DNA from: Clostridiales bacterium
GTDB lineage: Bacteria > Bacillota > Clostridia > Lachnospirales > Lachnospiraceae
Direction of reading: 5' to 3'
NCBI GenBank assembly: GCA_012523775.1
Contig: JAAYTK010000062.1
Coordinates: forward strand, 1-64,000
Length of the DNA stretch: 64,000 nucleotides
Positions 53,646 to 64,000 of the stretch are shown one piece after another (position 1 is the first letter of the stretch; each line of letters opens with the position of its first letter). Under the pieces are notes generated by a model. It had not been told where the DNA came from and ran no database searches. It saw only the letters and a program-made list of their open reading frames with translations. The position numbers and the translations under genes are program-made.

Positions 53646-55073
53646 TTAATTATCTAAATCTACTTCAACATCAAGGTTATCTGCTACAAGCTGTTTGAAA
53701 TCAGCAAGAGCCTGTTCACGGGTCTTGTTTCCAGCAGTGTACTCACGTACCTGTCCACGGAAATGTCCATTGATTGTCTCGTCATACTGTGTTAAGTTCT
53801 TACCATTTGCGAACTCACCAGCAGGAACGAAAGCATCAAACATGTTCTGACCGTTCAGGAAATCGATTTCGCCGTTAGAAATCTTCATAACAGCACCGGA
53901 TGCAACAGTATCCTTGGTACCACTTTCAGGATCAAATGTTCCGTTAGCCCACATATACTGTAATCCGTTCTCACTGTAATCAAGTGTAATCCACTCAATA
54001 ATCTTTCCTACAGTCTTAGGAATCTTGGTATCCTTGTTAGCAAGTACCCATGATCCACCCCAGAAGAAACCTACAGGAGGCTCACATACTGCCCAATCGC
54101 CGTATGTACCTTCACCGATCTTCTCACCACCGGAGTTACCAGCCATAACGTAGTTAATTAACCAAGCAGGTCCGAAGAAACCAAATACAGGCTTCTCACC
54201 AACGCCCTTCATATCTGCATACCAAGCGTCTGTCCAGTCCTGAGTATCATTGTGATAACCATTATCTTTAAGCTTCTTGGAGAGATCTAAGAACTCTTCA
54301 CGCTTAGGATCGATTGTAAGCTTACCGTCTACAACCCAACCCTGGTCGGAGCTGTTCTCAACAGCGTGCCAGATATCTCCGTCACCGGATACGATAGCAT
54401 AACCCTTAGCCTTTAACTCCTCAGCTGCTTCAAAGAACTTATCCCAGCCAGGACCAATCTTACCTTTGATTACTTCAGGATCATCTGTTCCCCAAGTATC
54501 CTTAGCAAGTGAACGACGATAGATGAAAGCACCGCCGGTTGCCTGATAGCCAAGTCCTACTAACTTACCATCGGGATTGGTTCCAATCTCAACAGTGTAA
54601 GGTGCAATCTCAGCTTCCTCTAACAGTCTGTCTACATCGATACCAAGGTCAGCATAAGGTGCAGCATACTGATAAGCATCACCCTGACAATACTTGAGAA
54701 CGAAAGCCGCCTCAACTACATAGATATCAGGTGCATCTGCGCCACCGCCTGCAAGAGCCTGGTCAAGAGCCGGCTGATAGAGACCGTCGGTAGTAGCAAT
54801 AATTGTCTCGTTGATCTCGTAAGGAAAATCAGGATTGAGTTCCTTATACTTCTGAAGCATCTTAGGAACCTCATCCGTAAATGCATAGATGTTAAGTGTC
54901 TTTACACTCGGATCATCCTCTACTTCCTTTGCAACTTCCTCAACTTTTTTTGGAGGCTGCTGTGTGTCATCTGTCTTATTTGAGCCTTCCTTTGTGTCAT
55001 CTTTCTTACAGCCTGTCAATGCTAATGACATTAACAATAAGCTGGCAAGAAGTAGTGCTAAAAATCGTTTCAT
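53646..55073 (-). CDS. Carbohydrate ABC transporter substrate-binding lipoprotein
   Basis: Lipobox SLALTGCKK; extracellular solute-binding fold; adjacent to permeases. Confidence 0.92.
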   Translation of the reverse strand: MKRFLALLLASLLLMSLALTGCKKDDTKEGSNKTDDTQQPPKKVEEVAKEVEDDPSVKTLNIYAFTDEVPKMLQKYKELNPDFPYEINETIIATTDGLYQPALDQALAGGGADAPDIYVVEAAFVLKYCQGDAYQYAAPYADLGIDVDRLLEEAEIAPYTVEIGTNPDGKLVGLGYQATGGAFIYRRSLAKDTWGTDDPEVIKGKIGPGWDKFFEAAEELKAKGYAIVSGDGDIWHAVENSSDQGWVVDGKLTIDPKREEFLDLSKKLKDNGYHNDTQDWTDAWYADMKGVGEKPVFGFFGPAWLINYVMAGNSGGEKIGEGTYGDWAVCEPPVGFFWGGSWVLANKDTKIPKTVGKIIEWITLDYSENGLQYMWANGTFDPESGTKDTVASGAVMKISNGEIDFLNGQNMFDAFVPAGEFANGKNLTQYDETINGHFRGQVREYTAGNKTREQALADFKQLVADNLDVEVDLDN

Positions 55074-55246
55074 GTTATACCCTCCTCTTATATTTTGTAT
55101 TCAAAAAAATACAAATGTATTATAACAAATTAAAATATGACAAGCTTCTCAAATATTGCTATCTTAATCTCATATATTGCTATTTTTGTGCAATATTTAT
55201 ATATTTAGTCCTAATACATCTGTATTTATTGACGTATTTAATTGGT

Positions 55247-57367
55247 CTAGGACTTGTTAATCTTGAATATTTTAATAGCTTCCTCTAGTTTTTTAGCATC
55301 TTTTTCTAATGTTATTGCCGCCTCTTTCATTTGTTCAACTGATTCATTTTGAATAATTGCGGTTGCATTCATCTCCTCCGCGGAGGCGGCTGTCTGCTGT
55401 GTAACGGCAGAAATATTTGAAATTGAATTCAATGTTTCCTCTTTTACTGTTTCAATATTATTAAGTCTGACAATAATACCGCTGAAATTCTCCGCCAGCT
55501 TATTTACATGATTGCTGATGTCATCAAAGGCATCGATTGTTCTGTTTAATGCCTCAATTTGTGATTCTACAATATCCTCAGCCTTTTTGGCCGTTGCAAC
55601 AGTTTCGTTATTCTGTACAGCAATATCTGCTACGGTCTTCTGTATCTGGTTAGCCGCCTCCATACTCTGGTCGGCTAATTTTCTTATTTCTTCTGCTACA
55701 ACAGCAAAGCCTTTACCTGCATCTCCCGCTCTGGCGGCTTCTATTGAAGCATTTAGTGATAACAGATTAGTCTGGGCAGCAATTTCATTTATGATGTTAA
55801 CAAAGCTTTCAATTTTCTTTGACTGCTTCTCGAATTCCTGTATTTTTCTGATAACATCCTGTGTAATTTCCGAGGTTGCTTTAGACTTATTATTTAATTC
55901 CTCAATAATATGAATACCATCGTCGGTTACGGATTGAGTATCATTGGCAATCTTCTTATTATCGTTAGTGTTTTCATAGAGTTGATTGATTTGCTCGGCA
56001 AGCTCCGACATTTGAGTGAGACAATGCTCAGCATCTTCTGCCTGATGGATAATTCCCCCACCGATATCATCAATTGTTGCGGTTATTCCCTTAGTCGCCT
56101 CCAGTAGCTCTCTCGATGTAAACGATAATCGTTTGGCCGAATTACTTACTGTTGCGCTTACTCCCTGAACATCTCCGATTAATTTACTCATATTATTTAT
56201 CATATCCGAAATTCCGATGGCAAGAGTCTGGAATTCATCCTTTCGCTTAATGTCAAAGTCTACGGTCAAATCACCCCTTGCCGCCTTGGATATGGATTTA
56301 TTAATATCGTTAATTGATCTTGTAATACCCCTTGTTATGATTAATACTATGGCAATCGCCACAATACATGCCACCGTAACAAATGCGACACTTATTGCTC
56401 TGATGCCACTAACCTCTTTTAAAATTGTACTCTTGGGAATCAGTGAGCAAATTATTCCCGGAATCATATCAAACTTACTATATATAAATAAGTAGTCCTT
56501 ACCATTAAATTTCTCATAGGAGTATCCGCTTTTTTCTTCTGATTCCAATGCTTCATGGTAATAACTCAAATCAGAGAACACACTGGTAGCATATGTATTT
56601 ACCAAGGTTTCTCTTCCATCCTCGGTAATATAGCCCTGAATGCTCCCTTCTCCCATATCAAAATCGAAAAACATATCTCTGATACTGTCGGCAGATATAT
56701 CAAAAATTATATATCCGCGACTGTCACTGAATTTTCTTATAAGACTTATAGCATAACTGTCAGTATTATATTCTTTGTTTTGCAGTAAAATATCATCTAA
56801 TTCTTTATGCTCACCAATCCATATATGTTGAGTCTTTTTCTCTTTAAACGTGGTTCCAATATGTGAATTAAGTATTTGTTCATATAAATAGTTATTTATA
56901 CCCGTAGTCGTAGAGATACCCACTCCGTTTGCGCTTATAATATGAATATTTGATACAAAGTAATTTGACCTTGCATTCATATTAATTCTATCCTGTAAAT
57001 CATCATAGGATTTTACACTGGCCATGGCATCCTCATAACTCAGCTCAAAAAACTTCTTAAAATTGATATCTCCTATTATCTCCATAGAAGATCTTTCCGC
57101 AATGCTAAGTCCTAAATTCATATATCTTTTCATGGCATTAGTTGTGTCTAAAGCGCTGACCTCGAAGTTATGGATAATTGCGTCTTCAGATTTTTTGTAA
57201 GAAACCACACCATAAATAGCCAAAAATAATATGGGTATTAGAAGTCCTATGGCAAGCCTTACCTTAATACTCTTCCATAAATATCTCAAAAAGAGTAATT
57301 TTTGAAGCCTATCTTTAATACCTGATATGAATGGTTTTAAGCGCTTCTTCATTTGTAGTCCCCCCAA
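55247..57367 (-). CDS. Methyl-accepting chemotaxis protein (dCache-HAMP-MA)
   Basis: Two TMs, HAMP and [47 protein letters not shown]. Confidence 0.95.
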   Translation of the reverse strand: MGGLQMKKRLKPFISGIKDRLQKLLFLRYLWKSIKVRLAIGLLIPILFLAIYGVVSYKKSEDAIIHNFEVSALDTTNAMKRYMNLGLSIAERSSMEIIGDINFKKFFELSYEDAMASVKSYDDLQDRINMNARSNYFVSNIHIISANGVGISTTTGINNYLYEQILNSHIGTTFKEKKTQHIWIGEHKELDDILLQNKEYNTDSYAISLIRKFSDSRGYIIFDISADSIRDMFFDFDMGEGSIQGYITEDGRETLVNTYATSVFSDLSYYHEALESEEKSGYSYEKFNGKDYLFIYSKFDMIPGIICSLIPKSTILKEVSGIRAISVAFVTVACIVAIAIVLIITRGITRSINDINKSISKAARGDLTVDFDIKRKDEFQTLAIGISDMINNMSKLIGDVQGVSATVSNSAKRLSFTSRELLEATKGITATIDDIGGGIIHQAEDAEHCLTQMSELAEQINQLYENTNDNKKIANDTQSVTDDGIHIIEELNNKSKATSEITQDVIRKIQEFEKQSKKIESFVNIINEIAAQTNLLSLNASIEAARAGDAGKGFAVVAEEIRKLADQSMEAANQIQKTVADIAVQNNETVATAKKAEDIVESQIEALNRTIDAFDDISNHVNKLAENFSGIIVRLNNIETVKEETLNSISNISAVTQQTAASAEEMNATAIIQNESVEQMKEAAITLEKDAKKLEEAIKIFKINKS

Positions 57368-57480
57368 TAAGTGTAATAATTCATACTTTTTTCCTATATA
57401 TCTATAATATAGCAGTAAACCATATGAAAATCAACGTATTTTGACAGATTTAATTATTAATAATCAATTATTGTATTTTT

Positions 57481-57558
57481 ACCTGGTACCAAATTGGACT
57501 GTACCAGGTACCGATTTGGGCTGTACCAGGTACCGTACCGGGTACCGTACCGGGTACC
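57481..57558. repeat. GGTACC-palindrome repeat locus 2 (tandem modular form)
   Basis: Repeated GTACC(A/G)GGTACC units separated by AAATTGGACT / GATTTGGGCT spacers, directly upstream of the marR promoter. Confidence 0.85.
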
Positions 57559-57568
57559 ATTATTTTCC

Positions 57569-57597
57569 TTGACAACATTTTGATATTGTTTTATATT
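57569..57597 (+). promoter_or_regulatory. Sigma-A promoter of marR gene
   Basis: TTGACA-N17-TATATT. Confidence 0.8.
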
Positions 57598-57617
57598 CTA
57601 ATTAGATATCTAATTAG
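57598..57617. promoter_or_regulatory. MarR operator palindrome
   Basis: Perfect 20-bp palindrome CTAATTAGATATCTAATTAG immediately after the -10 box. Confidence 0.8.
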
Positions 57618-57636
57618 ATGGCTAAGGAGAAAGATT

Positions 57637-59198
<1,562 letters not shown>

Positions 59199-59214
59199 TT
59201 AAACGGAGAAGAGT

Positions 59215-60753
59215 ATGCTAAGAAGAATATTGATTAAGAACGGATGGATTGAAGGACTTCCGGCATCAGACCCTCGGATTACTGCATTTAATGGAATTCC
59301 CTTTGCAATGCCCCCAGTTAAGTCCTTACGCTTTCGGGCACCTGTTCCGGCTTCTAATTGGGTAGGAACCATGAAGACATATAGCTTCAAACCGATTTCA
59401 ATGCAACCTGTACCGGGTCTTGATACGGACAATATTTATACCAGGGAATGGCATGTCGACCCTGATATTCCAATGAGCGAGGACTGTCTATATTTAAATG
59501 TTTGGACGCCGGCAAAACGGGATGATGAGAAGCTCCCGGTATTTGTTTGGTTTTTCGGTGGCGGCTGGCAGGTTGGGTATACATCGGAAATGGAATTTGA
59601 CGGCGAACGCTTTGCCAGACGCGGTATCGTTTTTGTCAGTATTAATTACAGATTAAATGTCTTTGGTTTTCTCTCTCACCCGGAAATCACAGATGAAAAT
59701 CCGACACAGCCGGGAAATTTCGGACTGCTGGATCAACAGCTTGGTTTAAAATGGGTAAAGGAAAACATTGCAGCCTTTGGCGGCGACCCGGATAATATAA
59801 CAATCGGCGGTCAGTCCGCAGGCGGCGGCAGTACATTGATGCAGATAGTCAGCGAGCAAAACGAAGGACTGTTCCAAAAGGCTATTATTCAGAGTGGTGT
59901 GTTAATGAATCCCTATGAGGAGATGTTACCCAGACGCACCCTATCGGAAGCCGAAAATATCGGCATTGAATTCTTTGATTTTTTAGGAGTTAAGAGCCTC
60001 GAGGAGGCAAGAGCCCTCCCTGCATCTTTTATCATGCAGAAGTGGGAAGAATACGGAGGCTTTTTCACCTCAATGAAATATTGGATGCCAATACAGGACG
60101 GTTATTTCTTAAAGGATAATCCAATGAAGCTTTTCCTGGATGGCAAGTACAGCAAACTTCCATTGCTACTCGGACATACCGAAAATGAATTTAAGGCTAG
60201 TCTGAATGTACAAACTAAAGAGGAAATAAATATAAAGGCAAAAGAATTATTCGGTGACAATGCCGATGAGTTCTTGAAACTGATAGGCTGGCCCGATGAT
60301 ACTATAGATAATATAAAGAAATCGGCTGAGGTTCATGCTATCGAATATGCGATTCGAATTTTATGTGATGATGATAATGATGCAAATTCGGGTATAAATA
60401 AATACTATTATGAATTTAATCCCGAAATACCGGGATGGGACAATCCGGGGTCGTTTCATTCATCGGAATTATGGTTTACTTTCGAAACATTGGCAAAATG
60501 CTGGCGTCCATTCACAGGCAAGCATTATGATTTGGCGAGACAGATGTGTAATTTTTGGTCTAATTTTATTAAAACCGGTGATCCTAACGGAAATGACCAT
60601 ACAGGGGAACCAATGCCCGAATGGAAGCCTTATACAAAGGAAAACCCTAACAAAATGTTATTTACCGATGTTCCCCATCCTACCGTTTGTCAACCTTCGT
60701 CGATTATGTCCTTTCTGGTTCGCGATTATATTAAGCGAAGCAGACCTATCTGA
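59215..60753 (+). CDS. Type-B carboxylesterase
   Basis: SEDCLYLNVWTP, FGGDPDNITIGGQSAGGGS. Confidence 0.93.
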   Translation: MLRRILIKNGWIEGLPASDPRITAFNGIPFAMPPVKSLRFRAPVPASNWVGTMKTYSFKPISMQPVPGLDTDNIYTREWHVDPDIPMSEDCLYLNVWTPAKRDDEKLPVFVWFFGGGWQVGYTSEMEFDGERFARRGIVFVSINYRLNVFGFLSHPEITDENPTQPGNFGLLDQQLGLKWVKENIAAFGGDPDNITIGGQSAGGGSTLMQIVSEQNEGLFQKAIIQSGVLMNPYEEMLPRRTLSEAENIGIEFFDFLGVKSLEEARALPASFIMQKWEEYGGFFTSMKYWMPIQDGYFLKDNPMKLFLDGKYSKLPLLLGHTENEFKASLNVQTKEEINIKAKELFGDNADEFLKLIGWPDDTIDNIKKSAEVHAIEYAIRILCDDDNDANSGINKYYYEFNPEIPGWDNPGSFHSSELWFTFETLAKCWRPFTGKHYDLARQMCNFWSNFIKTGDPNGNDHTGEPMPEWKPYTKENPNKMLFTDVPHPTVCQPSSIMSFLVRDYIKRSRPI

Positions 60754-60775
60754 TAAAATTACTCCTTTTAATTTT

Positions 60776-60803
60776 AGAAAGGGCTGTTTACACAGCCCTT
60801 TCT
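60776..60803. terminator. Terminator between convergent genes
   Basis: AGAAAGGGCTGT/ACAGCCCTTTCT 12-bp stem followed by GCATTTTTATT. Confidence 0.85.
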
Positions 60804-60809
60804 GCATTT

Positions 60810-62219
60810 TTATTCTAATGTAAAGGAAGCCAGACTGGCACCTCCGTTTCCGGTATAAGTAAAATATAAGGCCTGAACTCCGTCGGGAATTGCAATATTC
60901 CCCTCATATTCTGTCCATACATTGGTAAAGTCCACAGGAATCCTGCCAAGAGCCGGACCGTTCCATGATGTTTTAATCTCAAAAGCCCCGCGACAATATC
61001 CCCTCACCTTTATTTTAACCTTTCTTATATTCTTACAATCAAAGTATTTAAAACCGGCGGTAGCGGTGTTTCTCATATTTGCTATATACCCAATTTCTTC
61101 GTCACCGTCCCTGCCATCCTGTGTAATCTTTGGAAATCTTCCGTCCATCCACGGGTCCCCCGTATATATGGCGTCATCCTTACAAAACAGATTACATGCG
61201 ATATATGCAGGATACTCACCATGGCCTCTTAAAGGACCGTTGTTGGAGCCACAGGAGGACATTTCCACCTGAGGAATGCTGCCGTCGCTTAATATTTTGA
61301 TTTCCTCCATGCATCCCTGTCGGCAAAAATTCGTTCCATTGGTATGTCTATGATAGAAAATATACCATTTACCGTTAATCTCAGCCATTCCACCGTGGTT
61401 ATTGCCTCCGTAATACATTGGCTTATCCGCAGGCTTATAGGAATCGATATGAAGGTCATTATTACTTACAATAACTCCCTGATATTCGAAGCCCTTCGTG
61501 GGGTATAGGCTCGTGGCATAGCAGAGCTCGTGCATGACAACCGAAGAATATACGAAATAATATACGTCTCCGACTTTTCTGATAGACGGAGCCTCGAAAA
61601 ACTCATGCCCTTCGTATCCACTGCCTTTACTATATGGCTCACTGGGAGCAATAAATACAGGCTCCTCAATAATTGTCAGCATATCGGAATCAAGAACCGT
61701 AGCCATGGGTCCCTTTCTGGATTTGTCTCCTTTAGCACAGAATCCGGTATAAAGATATGTTCTGTCATTTTCCGTCAACACGGCAGGATCGAACTGAGGC
61801 TGGTCTCCTTTTCTTTCTCCAAGACGGGTCCCATCAGCATAATGTACATATCCATAGAATTCATACTTCCCTGCCGGCGTGTCACAGACCGCTACGGATA
61901 CCACAGAAACCTTATCAAGAACATAATATAAATAATAGCGACCGTCCGGCCCTCTGGTAACGTCAGGAGCATATAGACACATAGCTCCGTCCGGATTTAA
62001 CGGATCGTCTGTTTTTCCGTATATAATTCCCTCATATTTCCACTCCCGTAAATTATATATAGATGCAGAATAACAGACATAGTCATTCAGGCAAAACACA
62101 TGACCATTGAACCGGTCATGAGAGCCGTAGACATATACTCTGTCCCCATATACATGGGGTTCACCGTCCGGTATATACTCCCAGGACGGCAGATATGGAT
62201 TATAACCCTGTTTAGTCAT
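60810..62219 (-). CDS. Glycoside hydrolase family 43 protein with C-terminal carbohydrate-binding-like domain
   Basis: NPYLPSWEYIPDGEPHVYGDRVYVYGSHDRF, YAPDVTRGPDGRYYLYYV. Start trimmed to MTKQGYNPYLP; upstream track extension reads through a repeat. Confidence 0.9.
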   Translation of the reverse strand: MTKQGYNPYLPSWEYIPDGEPHVYGDRVYVYGSHDRFNGHVFCLNDYVCYSASIYNLREWKYEGIIYGKTDDPLNPDGAMCLYAPDVTRGPDGRYYLYYVLDKVSVVSVAVCDTPAGKYEFYGYVHYADGTRLGERKGDQPQFDPAVLTENDRTYLYTGFCAKGDKSRKGPMATVLDSDMLTIIEEPVFIAPSEPYSKGSGYEGHEFFEAPSIRKVGDVYYFVYSSVVMHELCYATSLYPTKGFEYQGVIVSNNDLHIDSYKPADKPMYYGGNNHGGMAEINGKWYIFYHRHTNGTNFCRQGCMEEIKILSDGSIPQVEMSSCGSNNGPLRGHGEYPAYIACNLFCKDDAIYTGDPWMDGRFPKITQDGRDGDEEIGYIANMRNTATAGFKYFDCKNIRKVKIKVRGYCRGAFEIKTSWNGPALGRIPVDFTNVWTEYEGNIAIPDGVQALYFTYTGNGGASLASFTLE

Positions 62220-62251
62220 ACTCATCTTCTCCTTTTTCGGTGCCCATTTTC

Positions 62252-62288
62252 GGTACCAGGTACGGTACCAGGTACCGTACCTGGTACC
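62252..62288. repeat. GGTACC-palindrome repeat locus 3
   Basis: 37-bp structure: perfect 18-bp arms GGTACCAGGTACGGTACC / GGTACCGTACCTGGTACC around a single A. Confidence 0.88.
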
Positions 62289-62305
62289 TATTTTATCATA
62301 TTTCA

Positions 62306-62855
62306 TTATGAACCGGTAGACTTATAATGTTTGACACCGAATTTCCAGAACATAAGGCTAGGTATAAAAAACAAACAGACCACCAAGGGCAAAAACATAT
62401 ACAATTTATTATCGTTTCTTCCTACGGTACCACCCAATATCATCAGAAGCATCGTAAGAATCTTATCCCAACTCCACGGAATTTCAGATATATTAATTAT
62501 ATGTCTCTAAGAAGCTCAAAGGAGTCGAAAACAGGTACATCCCACCATAGCTGGGACCTCTGTCCAAATACAACTCCTATCTCACTGACATGTTCTTTTC
62601 TTTCTTTCCAAGGAATTCTCCCATTGATAGTACAGCTTCCGCTATCCGGCGTTAATATACCGCTTAACACCTTTATGGTACTGCTCTTACCTGCTCCATT
62701 GGGACCGATATACCCGACCATATCCCCCTCATCGATTGTAAAGGAAATATCATCAAGTGCTTTGATACATTCATACTCCCTATGAAATAGAGCCTTGAAT
62801 GCCTCCAAAAAACCGGCATTTCGCCGGCTAACCTTAAAGGTCTTAGAAATGTGTT
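62306..62855 (-). pseudogene. Remnant of an ABC-2-type transporter: ATPase N-terminus joined to permease C-terminus by internal deletion
   Basis: ISKTFKVSRRNAGFLEAFKALFHREYECIKALDDISFTIDEGDMVGYIGPNGAGKSSTIKVL...DSFELLRDI, then a frame change to ISEIPWSWDKILTMLLMILGGTVGRNDNKLYMFLPLVVCLFFIPSLMFWKFGVKHYKSTGS*. Confidence 0.75.
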
Positions 62856-62938
62856 CATAAATTCACTCAACAGTCTATACCATACAATATTATTTGATCA
62901 AAATTATGTCATATAAACTACCAGCTATAAACATTTTA

Positions 62939-64000
62939 TCATCTGAATACTTTCATAAATCTTCTGGCAATTTTTAACCCGGTATTAAAAAGCGGGCCCT
63001 CCATCTCCTTCTTTATTCTTTTCAGCTCCTCCCTTATCTCTATTCCCTGAGGACAATGCTTCTCGCATTTTCCGCAGTTTTTGCATATTGAAGCATAGGC
63101 AGGCTGGTTTGACAATCCTCCTAAAGTACGTATATATATGATTTTATTACGCTTTTCTTTCAGCAAATATTTGTCGTTATAGACGGAAAAGCATCCCGGT
63201 ATATTAACGCCAAAAGGACAAGGCATACAATATCCACAGCCCGTACAGGGTATCTTGGTCTTCTCATGAATAATTTTCATTACCCTTTCATATACCTCAA
63301 GCTCATTATCGGTTAAAGAATCGGCTTGCATTTCACCTGCAATGCGCGAATTCTCCTCAAGCTGTGCTTCGTCACTCATTCCTGATAGAACAACAGTTAT
63401 CTCGGGATGATTCCATAACCATCGCAAAGCCCATTCTACAGGTGTCGTATTCCTATTATAGGCATGGAACTCCTGTATAACCTCTGATGGCAGACGGTCT
63501 GCCAATCTGCCTCCTCTAAGGGGTTCCATAACAATAACCGGAATTCCCAATGAATGAGCAAGCATAAGTCCGGATCTTCCGGCCTGATTATTAACATCTA
63601 GATAATTATATTGTATCTGGCAAAAATCCCATGGATATGCCGTAATCAGTTGTTCGAAATCTATGCCAGACCCATGAAAAGAGAATCCAATATTTCTAAT
63701 GACGCCCTGTTCCTTTAGCTCCTCCAGCCAACCGATAACACCCATATCCTTCATTTTGTCAAATACACTCATATCTGACAGCATATGAAGAAGATAATAA
63801 TCTATATAATCCGTCATAAGTCTGCTAAGCTGAGTGGATAAAATCTTCTTCGCACCGGACAAACTGCTAACCATAAAGGGAGGAAGCTTTGTAGCTACCT
63901 TTACCATCTCTCTGCGTCCATCGGATAAAGCCTTCCCCAGAATAGACTCACTTTTACCGCCATTATAAAAATAAGCAGTATCAAAGTAATTAATGCCCTT
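62939..64000 (-). CDS. Aldo/keto reductase with C-terminal ferredoxin-like region (5' end beyond window)
   Basis: Frame stays open to the window edge (KGINYFDTAYFYNGGKSESILGKALSDGRREMVKVATK); CTGCGYCMPCPFGVNIPG and CKNCGKCEKHCPQGI. Confidence 0.92.
   Translation of the reverse strand, partial: KGINYFDTAYFYNGGKSESILGKALSDGRREMVKVATKLPPFMVSSLSGAKKILSTQLSRLMTDYIDYYLLHMLSDMSVFDKMKDMGVIGWLEELKEQGVIRNIGFSFHGSGIDFEQLITAYPWDFCQIQYNYLDVNNQAGRSGLMLAHSLGIPVIVMEPLRGGRLADRLPSEVIQEFHAYNRNTTPVEWALRWLWNHPEITVVLSGMSDEAQLEENSRIAGEMQADSLTDNELEVYERVMKIIHEKTKIPCTGCGYCMPCPFGVNIPGCFSVYNDKYLLKEKRNKIIYIRTLGGLSNQPAYASICKNCGKCEKHCPQGIEIREELKRIKKEMEGPLFNTGLKIARRFMKVFR

Noticed and set aside
57481-57558. Possible CRISPR array
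   Set aside because: Repeat units are short, palindromic and nearly contiguous; there are no uniform 30-40 nt unique spacers and no cas genes.
57580-57636. N-terminal extension MILFYILIRYLIRWLRRKI of the MarR ORF in the track
   Set aside because: It overlaps the -10 box and the palindromic operator; RBS aaggagaaag precedes ATG 57637.
62220-62306. N-terminal extension of the GH43 ORF (MKYDKIGTRYGTWYRTWYRKWAPK)
   Set aside because: It translates the GGTACC repeat; a proper RBS precedes ATG 62219/62225 and the family domain starts there.
62327-62785. Plus-strand 152-aa ORF
   Set aside because: It is antisense to clear ABC transporter homology on the minus strand; no family resemblance.

Overview
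The window looks chromosomal and comes from an anaerobic, spore-forming Clostridia/Lachnospiraceae-like Firmicute (inferred from gene content; not checked by search). I see no tRNA, rRNA, CRISPR array, prophage or intact transposon. Main blocks: (i) a reduced Rnf-like cluster (rnfC-rnfD-rnfG plus one cysteine-poor RnfA/E-like protein) running into NusG-domain-II, Gx-transporter and thymidine kinase genes, with no rnfB or second RnfA/E subunit; (ii) a gerA-type germination operon; (iii) PFOR, DegV, DUF438, a cyclase, zwf, gnd, DUF1858, a nitronate monooxygenase/FabK-like flavoprotein, rubrerythrin and a Crp/Fnr regulator; (iv) a nine-gene V/A-type ATPase operon with a Na+-type K-subunit motif; (v) LacI, MscS, a Ca2+-type P-ATPase, MerR/TipAS, c-di-GMP proteins and purE; (vi) a sugar ABC transporter with an MCP, then a MarR/esterase/carboxylesterase/GH43 cluster. 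Observations most worth following up: the minimal Rnf/NusG-II/Gx module; a family of GGTACC-palindrome repeats at three intergenic sites; a truncated CotA-like multicopper oxidase lacking most copper ligands; an ABC transporter reduced by one internal deletion to an ATPase-head/permease-tail remnant; two unexplained structured intergenic regions flanking lacI (candidate ncRNAs); and several precise operator-like palindromes (MarR, MerR, FabT-like, CRP-like, LacI-like).
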